From JAENVT01 sp963773085 (GTDB lineage Bacteria; Actinomycetota; Acidimicrobiia; Acidimicrobiales; Ilumatobacteraceae): a stretch of 64,000 bases of DNA. The stretch is from contig CAVYZS010000018.1 in assembly GCA_963773085.1 (NCBI GenBank), positions 1 through 64,000 on the forward strand, read 5' to 3'. This document shows, one piece after another, positions 18,183 to 26,577 of this stretch; the first letter of the stretch is position 1, and every line of letters begins with the position of its first letter. The notes below the pieces were generated by a model. It was not told where the DNA came from and made no database searches. It saw nothing but the letters and a program-made list of their open reading frames with translations. The translations under genes were made by a program, and so were the position numbers.

Positions 18183-18551
18183 TCAATGCGGGCCTTCACC
18201 GTCTTGGTCGTGGTTGACGACCAGGCGAGACCGCACGACGGCGTCCGAGGCGATCCAGGCGACAATCAAACTGTCGGGGTAATCGACGAGGTGATCGCGA
18301 GCCAAGGCATCAACGAGTTCGTTGTTGCCATCCAAATGGGCTCGTGCGATCTCGACTACATGGCGATCGCGAGTCGTCGAGGCAGCGGCGAGAGCGCGTT
18401 GGAGCCTGCCTGGCAGTCGTTCCAGTAGCGCGGCCATGGTGATCACGACTGCCGATTTGGTGGTGTCGGCCTGCGCCAGGATCCAGTTGGTCGCGGCGCG
18501 GTCACCGCCGATTGCTTGGCGGATCGTCGTGTCAACGCTGTTGTTGGTCAT
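18183..18551 (-). CDS. hypothetical protein, first gene of SARP operon
   Basis: A 122-residue, helix-rich protein of no recognised family. It contains RLPGRLQRALAAASTTRDRHVVEIARAHLDG, which reads like a short helical repeat. No signal peptide or membrane segment is seen. I chose ATG 18551 (MTNNSV) over an upstream ATG. It is the promoter-proximal gene of the operon running into SARP and DMT and lies beside the SARP-like operator, so a signalling or modulatory role is possible but unsupported. Confidence 0.6.
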   Translation of the reverse strand: MTNNSVDTTIRQAIGGDRAATNWILAQADTTKSAVVITMAALLERLPGRLQRALAAASTTRDRHVVEIARAHLDGNNELVDALARDHLVDYPDSLIVAWIASDAVVRSRLVVNHDQDGEGPH

Positions 18552-18574
18552 GTCGCCAGCTTGCACGGGGGTCG

Positions 18575-18632
18575 TGACACTTTCATGACACCCAGCGGGG
18601 CGGTCGGGGCGTGTGGTGTCAGCGAAGTGTCA
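18575..18632. promoter_or_regulatory. SARP-like operator: paired 11-bp-period direct repeats, inverted
   Basis: TGACAC occurs at 18575 and 18586 on the plus strand, 11 bp apart. GTGTCA, its complement, occurs at 18616 and 18627, again 11 bp apart. The four half-sites thus form two direct repeats facing each other in the divergent gap between the SARP operon and the MMPL operon. Direct heptamer-like repeats one helical turn apart are the known binding pattern of SARP proteins. Confidence 0.65.
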
Positions 18633-18698
18633 TGGCCGCCGCTCACTATCGGCATCGACGGGCGCTACCGCCCACACGACAAACGAAAGCAGACTCTC

Positions 18699-20895
18699 AT
18701 GTTGAAGCGCATCACTTCCTGGTCCTTCCGGCATCGCCGCATCGTTGTCGTCGCATGGATCGCCCTCCTCGTTTCGATCAACCTCGCGGCGATGACTTTC
18801 GGCGGTGAAAACAAGCAGGAGTTCATGTCACCCGGCACGGACTCGAAAGCTGCGATCGATTTGCTTGACGAGCGGTTCCCGGCCCAGGCCGGTGACACGA
18901 TCTCGATCGTGATTCACGACGACGGCCGGCGTGACTTCGCCGTCGGTGATCGCGGTGGCCGAACCGTTCGTCGAACGGGTTCGTGAGATGCCACACATCG
19001 TGGCCGTCACTGCGCCATGGGATCCGGCCGGTACCAACCAGATCTCCGGAGACGGCGCTACTGGTTACGCCATCGTCCAGCTCGACTCGACGAGCGCCGC
19101 CTTCCCGATCGATGTGGCCACCGAGATGCTCGACCTCGCCGCGGACGCTCGCAGCTACCGGCGTGCAGATCGAACTCGCCGGCCAAGCCATCGACAACGC
19201 CCAATCCACCAGCATCGGAGCCGAGGGACCCGGGCTACTCGTCGCCGCGATCATCTTGTTCATCGCCTTCGGGTCACTGGTCGCGATGGGACTGCCACTG
19301 GCGACAGCGCTGTTCGGTGTCGGTGTCGGCCTGGCCGCCGAAACCTTGCTGACCAACGTCCTCGATATCCCCGAATGGGCCAGCTCCGTGGCCACGATGA
19401 TCGGCCTCGGCGTCGGCATCGACTACGCCCTGCTGATCGTCACCCGCTACCGCACCGAGCTCGCCCAAGGCGCCAACCCGGCGCAGGCAGTGACCACTGC
19501 GATGGGTACCGCCGGACGCTCCGTCGTGTTCGCCGGCATCACCGTCGTCATCTCCCTGCTCGGCATGCTGACCATGAACCAGCCCTACGTGCGCGGGTGT
19601 CGCTTTCTCCGCTGTTGTCACCGTGATGGCCGTGATGCTCGCCGCGCTGACATTGCTCCCGGCGCTGCTCGGTTTCACAGGTCGCAACATCGACCGGTTG
19701 CGGATGCCGTTCCGGCATCCATCCGCCGAGCATGCCGGTCGTGGGTTCTGGTACCGGTGGAGCCGATTCATCCAACGCCGACCGATCGTCACCGGTGCCG
19801 CCGGTGCACTGGCCCTTGGCGTGTTGATCGCCCCCGTGTTCGGGCTGCGTCTCGGGTTTCCCGACGCCGGCAACGACCCGACCAACCTGACCACACGCCG
19901 CGCCTACGACCTGATGACCGACGGCTTCGGCGCTGGGTTCAACGGCACCTTCGTCCTGGTCGCCGACAACGGTGACGACGCGGCGATGGCGACACTCGTC
20001 GACCTGCAAGCGACGCTCGGCATCGACACCCGGTGTCGCCGCCGTGTCGCCACCGATCGCCAGCCCCAACGCCGACGCCGCCGTCCTCACCCTCACACCC
20101 GGAAGCCAGCCCTCAAGACGAAGCGACCACCGAGCTGCTCTCGGTGCTACGCGACGAGGTCGTGCCCGACGCACTGGCCGGCACCGACCTCGACGTCGTG
20201 ATCGGTGGCATCACCGCCTCGTACGTCGATCAGACCAACAGCATCTCGGCGCGCCTTCCAGCTGTTCATCGGGGCAGTGATCGTGCTGTCGTTCATCTTG
20301 CTGCTCGCCGTGTTCCGCTCGGTGCTCGTCGCCGCTAAGGCTGCGGTGTTGAACCTGTTGTCGATCATCGCCGCCTACGGCGTGGTCGCCTACGCCTGCG
20401 AAGGCGGTTGGTTCGGACAGTTGTTCGGCATCAGCACACCCACCCCGATACCGGCGTTCATACCGATGATGATGTTCGCGATCCTGTTCGGGCTGTCGAT
20501 GGACTACGAAGTGTTCCTGCTCTCACGGGTCCGTGAGGAATACCTGCGCACCGGCGACAACGCCACGGCGGTCGCCGACGGCCTGGCGGCCACCGCCAAG
20601 GTGATCACCGCTGCGGCGTTGATCATGACCGCCGTGTTCGGGGCGTTCATCCTCGACGACCAGATCTTCTTGAAGATCATCGGGATCGGCATGGCCGCGG
20701 CAGTGGTCATCGACGCCACCATCATCCGACTGATCCTGGTCCCATCGACGATGGAACTGCTCGGCGACAAGAACTGGTGGATGCCCAAGTGGCTCGACCG
20801 AATCATCCCGCACCTCGACATCGAAGGCAGCCAACGCCGTCGCCGCCCAGCCCACGGTCGAACCGCAGCCCGAGCCCGAGCTCGCATCGGTCTGA
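18699..20895 (+). pseudogene. MMPL family transporter, frame broken at about seven places
   Basis: Joined frames give an RND/MMPL exporter of about 730 residues with two blocks of membrane segments. It begins MLKRITSWSFRHRRIVVVAW. A first core holds GLGVGIDYALLIVTRYR, a second holds ILFGLSMDYEVFLLSRVREEY, and the end is WWMPKWLDRIIPHLDIEG. Frame changes occur near 18926, 19155, 19596, 20033, 20110, 20260 and 20830. Every one is +1, and each is repaired by removing one base. Codons between them are intact, so decay is very recent or the bases are sequencing errors. It is divergent from the SARP gene and leads an operon to 23.7 kb. Relatives export lipids or hydrophobic drugs. Confidence 0.85.
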
Positions 20896-20944
20896 GCCGC
20901 CCGTGCTCGCCGACACCAACCCGCCCCATTCGAAGGAGACCGAC

Positions 20945-21535
20945 ATGTACGTCCCAACCACAACCACAACGACTGTCACCGCAGTCCCGGAGCTGGCCGA
21001 AGATCGTCCGTGCGCTGGATGCCCACCTTCCTCGGCTTCCCGGCAGGCGGCTTGGTCGCCGAGATCGTCGGTCCGTGTCGACAGTCCTCGGACCGGCGTC
21101 GCCGGCGGAGCGATCACCGGCACCATCCTCGGGTTCGCCCAATGGCTCGGCATGCGCCGCACCGGTCCTTCAGCCGTCGCGTGGATCATCGCCACGGCCG
21201 TCGGCTTCGCAGTCGGGCTCGGACTCGGCGCCGCAGCCGTCGGCTATCACGACCAACATCGGTGCACTCGCCACTCAGGGCGCGATCTGCGGCGCCGTCA
21301 TCGGCGTCGCCCAAGCCGCAGTCCTGTACCGCATGCTCGGACGAATCGTGCGTCGCGTGGCCAGCCGCTGCTCGCCGGCTGTGGGCGCTCGGCTGGACGA
21401 TCACTGCTCCGCCGGCATCGACGTCGAAGCCCAGTACACCGTGTTCGGTTCCAGCGGAGCGACTCGTCGTCACCGCCGCTCACATCGATCCTGCCGATCG
21501 CGCTCGCTCGCAGACAGCAACGGACATCGCGATGA
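20945..21535 (+). pseudogene. hypothetical polytopic membrane protein, frameshifted
   Basis: The gene starts at ATG 20945 with a good ribosome site (GAAGGAG). Joined frames give about 190 residues with several hydrophobic glycine-rich segments, including FLGFPAGGLVAE, ITGTILGFAQWLGMRR, AVAWIIATAVGFAVGLGLG and ATQGAICGAVIGVAQAAVLY. Frame changes occur several times, near 20998, 21010, 21072, 21095, 21250 and 21360-21460. I do not recognise the family. The probable TGA (21533-21535) overlaps the next ATG, which would keep the operon coupled. Confidence 0.6.
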
Positions 21536-22481
21536 GCCACCACGTCGTCTTCGGAACCGGCCAGATCGGCACCCACGTCGCCAGCCAGTTGCTCGAGTCG
21601 GGCAACGATGTCGTCGTCGTCAGCCGCAGCGGACGGACGCGTCCCGACCGGCGCACGCTCGATCAACGGCGACCTCACGGACGCCGCGTTCGCGGCCACC
21701 GCCGCGCAGGGCGCCGCTGTCATCTACTTCTGCCTCAACGCCCCGAGCTACCACAGCTGGCCCGAAGAGTTCCCGCCGCTGCAACGTGCCGCGATGCACG
21801 CAGCAGACCGTCACCGGTGCACGGCTCGTGGTGCTCGAGAACCTGTACTCCTACGGCCCGACCGGCGGACAAACCCTCACCGAGGACCTCCCCGCCCACG
21901 CGACATCGGCCAAGGCGCTCACCCGTATCGAGATGACCAACGAGCTCCTCGAAGCCCACCGCCAAGGAACGCTCGACGTCACGATCGGACGAGCGTCGGA
22001 CTTCTTCGGTCCACGAGTCACCCAATCCGCCCTCGGTGAGCAGGTCATCCGCCCCGCGCTGACCGGCAAACGGGCACAGGTGATGGGCAACCCCGCCATG
22101 CGCCACAGCTACTCGTACGCACCCGACGTCGCCACAGGGCCTCATCGCCCTCGGCACAGCGCAAGCGACCGAGCGGGCAGATCTGGCACCTTCCCGATCG
22201 CCGAGACGCTCACCACACGCGAGTTCATCGACGCCATCTACAAGACCGCTGGGCACCCGACACGTCTCACCGCGGCCGGCCGCACCGCGCTCGGCCTCGT
22301 CGGCCTCGTCAAACCGGAGCTCAAGGAGCTCCGCCACACCCTCTACCAATTCACCGAATCCTGGGTCGTCGACGACACCAAGTTCCGCACCACCTTCGGC
22401 GACCTCTCCACGCCGCTCACCGCTGCAATCGAATCAACCGTCGACTGGTACCGAAACAACCCCGCAAAGGAAGCATCATGA
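21532..22481 (+). pseudogene. NAD-dependent epimerase/dehydratase family protein, frameshifted
   Basis: Joined frames give about 315 residues of an extended SDR. The start MSHHVVFGTGQIGTHVASQL carries the GxGxxG dinucleotide motif. ENLYSYGPTGGQ supplies the YxxxG-type region, and GRASDFFGPRV is typical of NAD(P)-dependent epimerases. The last part, from 22190 to 22481, is in one clean frame. Frame changes lie near 21640, 21808, 22137 and two near 22180-22200, all consistent with +1. Its stop overlaps the following ATG. Confidence 0.75.
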
Positions 22482-23207
22482 ACCGCAAGCTCACCGCCAT
22501 CGCGCTCATCGCCGCTGCACTGCTCACCAACGCCGGGTTCACCGCACTCGGCAGCATCTTCAACTACCCCGACGTCTTGAAGGAACCGACCGACGAGATC
22601 CTCGACCGGTTCCGCGAGCACCAATCCAGCGTCTCGATCTGGTTCGCCATCCTGGCCGTCTCGGCCGCGTTGTTCGCACCGATCGCCGTCGGAATCGGCA
22701 AGCTGCGCGACGACCGGTGGATGAAGCTCGCCGTACCCGTCGGCATCGCCGCCGCCGTCGTCCAGACCATCGGCCTGTTGAGATGGCCACTGCTCGTGCC
22801 CGGCTTCGCCAGCGACGCCGCCAGCACCAACCGCGACCACGGCCGCCAACGCCCGCGACCACTTCGACACCGCGCACACGATCCTCGGCACCGTGATCGG
22901 CGAGACCTTCGGATACCTCCTCACCGCCGCCTGGACCCTGCTCGTCGTCGCCAGCCTCGGGATCCGCTTCGCCGGACGGGTCTTCGCCGCGCTCGGAACC
23001 GTCTCGGCAGTCATGATCGTCCTCGGGGTGTTCTCCCCGTTGGACCTCGGCCGTCATCGACACCGTCAACTTCGCCGGCTACGTCCTGTGGAGCATCTGG
23101 CTGATCTGGCTCGCCATCGTCATGTTCCGAGGCGCCCGCACGCCCGCGATGCTTCACGACCAGCCGTCGTCGAGCCAGTCGTCGACTCAACGATCGGCAT
23201 CCGATGA
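22478..23207 (+). pseudogene. DUF4386-type membrane protein, frameshifted
   Basis: Joined frames give about 240 residues with six or so membrane segments. The pattern of an N-terminal segment, SSVSIWFAILAVSAALFAP, GLLRWPLLVPGF, an NARDHFDTAHTILGTVIGE loop and a C-terminal YVLWSIWLIWLAIVMFRG is the DUF4386 arrangement. Frame changes occur near 22831 (an extra C in AACCGCG) and 23050, with another near the C-terminus. The terminal TGA overlaps an ATG at 23204. A second DUF4386 remnant lies at 30648 in element 2. Confidence 0.7.
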
Positions 23208-23673
23208 ATGCCCAATCAGACACCGCGCCCGCACTCGGACGAGCTCACCATCACCATCGTCGTCGACAACGCCACCGACACGCTCTCGAGCATCGACCCA
23301 GGGCGTGCCCCAACTTCCCGAGATGGCGTATCTGCTCGGCAGCATCCCGCCGAGCGGCCAGCACGACGGTCATGATTGCGTCGTGCCGTTCGACCATCTG
23401 TGCGTCGCCTGTCACGGTTTCTCAGCGCTCGCCACGGCACGACTGGGAGACCGAACGGCAACCGTGCTCTTCGACGTCGGACCCTACGCCGACGTCTGGC
23501 TGGCCAACGCCGAACGGCTCGCCGTCGATCTGTCCAGCATCGACGTTCTGTTCCTGTCGCACTGGCACTGGGACCACTCCGGCGGCATCACCACCGTCGT
23601 CGCCGCCATCGCCGCGGCACGTCGCAGCGCCGGTCGTGCGCCGCTCGTGGTCGACGAACCTTTGCCGGGCTGA
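23208..23673 (+). pseudogene. MBL-fold metallohydrolase, frameshifted and 3'-truncated
   Basis: ATG 23208 opens a frame with ELTITIVVDNATDTLSSID, the N-terminal strand of the MBL group related to dihydropterin-phosphate synthase-type enzymes. After a +1 shift near 23303 it continues as GVPQLPEMAYLLG, VLFDVGPYADVW and the zinc motif LSHWHWDHSGG, then GITTVVAAIAAARR. The rest of the fold (about 120 residues) is missing; at about 23670 the sequence passes into a DUF433 remnant. It is the last gene of the MMPL operon. Confidence 0.75.
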
Positions 23674-23737
23674 TCGCTGACGGCATGACACCCGACAAGA
23701 TCGTCGACGAGCTACGGCCTTGGAACTCAACGATGTT
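23672..23737 (+). pseudogene. remnant of a DUF433 antitoxin-like gene
   Basis: The frame LIADGMTPDKIVDELRPW matches the middle of the intact DUF433 protein at 48167 (VADGMTRDEIVAELPP), and the DNA is also clearly alignable. Only about 22 codons survive, with no start. It was probably part of a DUF433/DUF5615 pair like the one in element 1 and marks a deletion junction with the MBL gene. Confidence 0.65.
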
Positions 23738-23807
23738 TGCGGCGGAGGGAGGATTCGACCTCCACCGCTCGGCGATGGCCTGCCCCTTGGCGCCAAAAGC
23801 GCATATT

Positions 23808-23849
23808 GCGTGTCCGATCGGAGGTCGTTGTTCCTTCGATCGGACACGC
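23808..23849. terminator. 13-bp perfect inverted repeat between convergent genes
   Basis: GCGTGTCCGATCG (23808-23820) pairs perfectly with CGATCGGACACGC (23837-23849) around a 16-base loop. It lies between the end of the MMPL operon and the convergent CPBP gene, so it could serve as a bidirectional terminator. There is no U-tract, and a protein-binding site is an alternative. Confidence 0.45.
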
Positions 23850-23877
23850 GGACATCCGCGATGGGCTCTCGCCGGTG

Positions 23878-24703
23878 TTATTTGAGCACGAGGCCGAGCA
23901 GGCCCACGGCGAAGAAGACGCTCTGGGCGCTGTGAACAGCGATGCCGATCCATGCGCTCCGGTAGCGCTTCGTCGAACCGGAGAGGATCAACGTGTCGAA
24001 GAGCGTGGCCGGCATCGCCCACGGAACGTGCAGGTGGTAGGCGGCGAAGAGAACGCCGTTCGCAACCCAGTCGCCGTTTCCGAAGGCGCCGTTCATTCTG
24101 GGCAGGAGGAAGCCGCGGAACAGCAGCTCTTCACCCAACACCGTGTTGAAGATCAGAAAGACCACGATCAGCCCGAACCAGCCCCACGCCCCGTGCATGA
24201 ACGCGTGGCCCGCGTCGGATCCGAAAAACAGGCCGAAGTCCCGGTTCGCGGAGTGCGAGACAACGGGGATGAGCTCTTCGGCAGCGGTCGCCAGGACCAA
24301 CGGAAGGACGATCCACCAGGTCTTGCCGCCGACGCGGCCGGTCCGCGGGTTGCGGGGCTTGCGGAGCCAGCAGCGCGTCGCGCACTGTCGTCCACCGCAG
24401 GCTGCGCTGTTCGAACCCGACGAGGGCGACGACGAGTGCGAATTGCCAGATCAGGCCGGCCGTGAGGCAGACCAGTAGTGCTCGCACGAGCGGGACGCTT
24501 CCGTGGAATGACGAAGCCATGTGCGGCGCGATGACCCACGCCAGTACGCCCATGGGAACGGCTGCGGCGGCCCAGATAGCGAGGATCGATCGCCGCGTGT
24601 ACTGCGGGATCACCACAGTCGATGCGACCGGTGCAGTGGGTGGCGAAGGGACCTCGTGGGTAGCAGTTGTGTGGTTGGGTTGGGTGTAGTCGGTGATTGT
24701 CAT
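23878..24703 (-). pseudogene. CPBP family intramembrane metalloprotease, one frameshift
   Basis: About 275 residues after joining two frames. The N-terminus MTITDYTQPNHTTATHEVPS is polar; hydrophobic segments begin with SILAIWAAAAVPMGVLAWVIAP. The catalytic EExxxR motif is in LGEELLFRGFLLPRM, and a second motif His is in LFAAYHLHVPW, as in CAAX-protease and bacteriocin-processing (Abi) enzymes. One extra base near 24370 breaks the frame between LRWTTVRDAL and LRKPRNPRTG. ATG 24703 has a strong AAGGAGA site. It is divergent from the ABC exporter genes. If functional, it would be an inner-membrane protease. Confidence 0.78.
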
Positions 24704-24883
24704 GGTGTCTCCTTTGTGTCGTGTACCTTCCGTGATCATGAACGGGGCGGGTTCATGGCGGCTTAGCGACTACTTAGGGCGGGCGCGCGGTGCCAGGAGA
24801 AGGGGTCACGACGCCCGGAGCATTGTTCCGATTGCTGCTGGTCGGTCGCCATCGCGAGGTTGTGGCCGAGGCCAGGCGGACAA

Positions 24884-24904
24884 GGATCCAAAGTGGATCC
24901 AAAG
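24884..24904. promoter_or_regulatory. 11-bp-period direct repeat upstream of ABC exporter
   Basis: GGATCCAAAG occurs at 24884 and again at 24895, exactly 11 bp apart, 23 bases before the ATPase start. Spacing of one helical turn and position near the promoter match SARP operators, and a SARP gene lies just downstream of the transporter. Confidence 0.55.
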
Positions 24905-24926
24905 CGGCCGGTCGCATCATTCGACC

Positions 24927-25824
24927 ATGTCCACAATCCAGATCAGCCAGCTGACGAAAACGTACGGATCCCTGGTGGCGGTCGCCGACTTGAGCTTTCA
25001 GGTCTCGCCGGGACGAGTGACGGGCTTCCTCGGCCCGAACGGCTCGGGCAAGACCACAACGATGCGCGTCCTACTCGGGCTCGCCCAACCGACATCGGGC
25101 ACCGCCACCTTCGATGGTCGCCGGTACACCGACTTGGATCACCCGGTCCATCACGTCGGTGCCGTGATCGCCAACGACACATTCCATCCCGGTCGCAGCG
25201 GCGTCGACCACCTTCGCGTCATGGCCACCGCGGCGGGCATCGCCGGCCGGCGGGTCGACGAGGTGTTGGCCAAGGTCGGCCTGGCCGACGCCGCGAGCCG
25301 CAAAGTCGGCGGCTACTCCCTGGGCATGCGCCAGCGCCTCGGCCTCGGCGCTGCTCTCCTCGGTGATCCCGAAGTCTTGATCCTCGACGAGCCGCTGAAC
25401 GGACTCGACCCCGAAGGCATTCTGTGGACGCGGAACATGCTCCGCCAGTTCGCCGACGAAGGTCGCACCGTGCTGCTGTCGAGCCACCTCCTGAGCGAGG
25501 TCGCGCTCGACAGTCGATGACGCCGTCGTCATCGCCGACGGCCGCCTCGTTGCCGCGGCACCGCTGGAGCAGTTGAGCGGTGCACCCGTCACCGTGGTGC
25601 GCACCCCGCAAGCCGACGTTCTCGCCACCGCGCTGCTGGCGTCGGGACACTCGCCGCGATTCGCTGCCGATGGCCTGATCGAGGTACCCGGCGTCTCCCC
25701 CGAGACGGTCGGGCGCATCGCCGCACAAGAAGGGGTCGTCGTGTTGGAGCTCACCGAGCAGCGCAACGACCTCGAAGGAACCTTCCGCCAACTGACCACC
25801 CAAGCACAGGAGATATCGATATGA
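24927..25824 (+). pseudogene. ABC transporter ATP-binding protein, one frameshift
   Basis: About 299 residues after joining two frames. Walker A is GPNGSGKTTT near residue 40, the signature is YSLGMRQRLGLGAAL, Walker B is LILDEPLNGLDP, and the H-loop is LLSSHLLSEVA. The frame breaks near 25507 after the H-loop, and an apparent extra base restores VDDAVVIADGRLVA. The C-terminal tail resembles bacitracin/lantibiotic-type exporter ATPases. Its stop overlaps the permease ATG. The core ATPase would still be made without the tail. Confidence 0.85.
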
Positions 25825-26564
25825 ACGACCTCATCCGCAGCGAAGTCCGCAAGCTCGCAACCACGAACTGGTTCAAGATCACCCTCGCGGCAGCCTTCGT
25901 CTTGGCTCCGCTGTCTGCGGTCAGCAACGCGCTGGCCGGCGGGACCAAGAGCTTGGCGACGTTGGGCACTCCGGACTCCATCCACCACGTGCTCGCCGCG
26001 GCAGCCCTCACCTCGATGGTCATGCTGGCGGTCGGCATCTCCGCCATCGCCGGTGAATACCGGCACTCGACCAGCATTCCAACGTTCCTCATCACGCCCC
26101 GTCGCCGAGACGTACTGATTGCCAAGCTCATCACCGTGACAGCACTCGGCGCCATCGTCGGGGCGGTCGGATTCGGGCTGTCGTTGGCAGCCGCGGTCCC
26201 CGCGCTGTCGTCACGTGGCGTCCACCACCTCGCCGGCGACACCCCCCAGATGTGGGTCGGCTGCGTCATTGTCAGCGCCCTTTTCGGGGCTCTCGGGGTA
26301 GCGCTCGGTGCGCTAACACGGAGCACCGTCGTTGCAATCATCGGTGCTATCGGCTGGGCCGTTCTGATCGAGGTCGGGTTGCTCGCCAACCTGGCGCCGG
26401 CAGTTGGCAAGTGGCTTCCCACCGGTGCGAACATCGCGATCAGCCGCACCGTGAGTCATCCTGAACTGCTACTCCCGCCGGTCGTGGCGACGGTCGTGCT
26501 CATCGCCTGGACCGCATTGCTCGCCGGAACGGCGACACGATTCGTCCTCCGACGCGAGATCTAG
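25821..26564 (+). CDS. ABC transporter permease (ABC-2 type)
   Basis: A 247-residue permease with six hydrophobic segments. MNDLIRSEVRKLATTNWFKITLA is the usual cytoplasmic start of ABC-2 exporters that carry lantibiotics, Na+ or drugs. The segment GEYRHSTSIPTFLITPRRRDVLIAKL is the conserved intracellular loop of this group. It is translationally coupled to the ATPase through ATGA and is intact. With the ATPase it would form a dimeric exporter. The SARP gene on the other strand ends 14 bases further on. Confidence 0.88.
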   Translation: MNDLIRSEVRKLATTNWFKITLAAAFVLAPLSAVSNALAGGTKSLATLGTPDSIHHVLAAAALTSMVMLAVGISAIAGEYRHSTSIPTFLITPRRRDVLIAKLITVTALGAIVGAVGFGLSLAAAVPALSSRGVHHLAGDTPQMWVGCVIVSALFGALGVALGALTRSTVVAIIGAIGWAVLIEVGLLANLAPAVGKWLPTGANIAISRTVSHPELLLPPVVATVVLIAWTALLAGTATRFVLRREI

Positions 26565-26577
26565 CGGGACGGGCCTG

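Noticed and set aside
18699..20895. Programmed ribosomal frameshifting to explain the broken MMPL frame
   Set aside because: Seven shifts in one gene with no slippery heptamer or stop at each site, and the same pattern in unrelated neighbouring genes; indels are the simple explanation.
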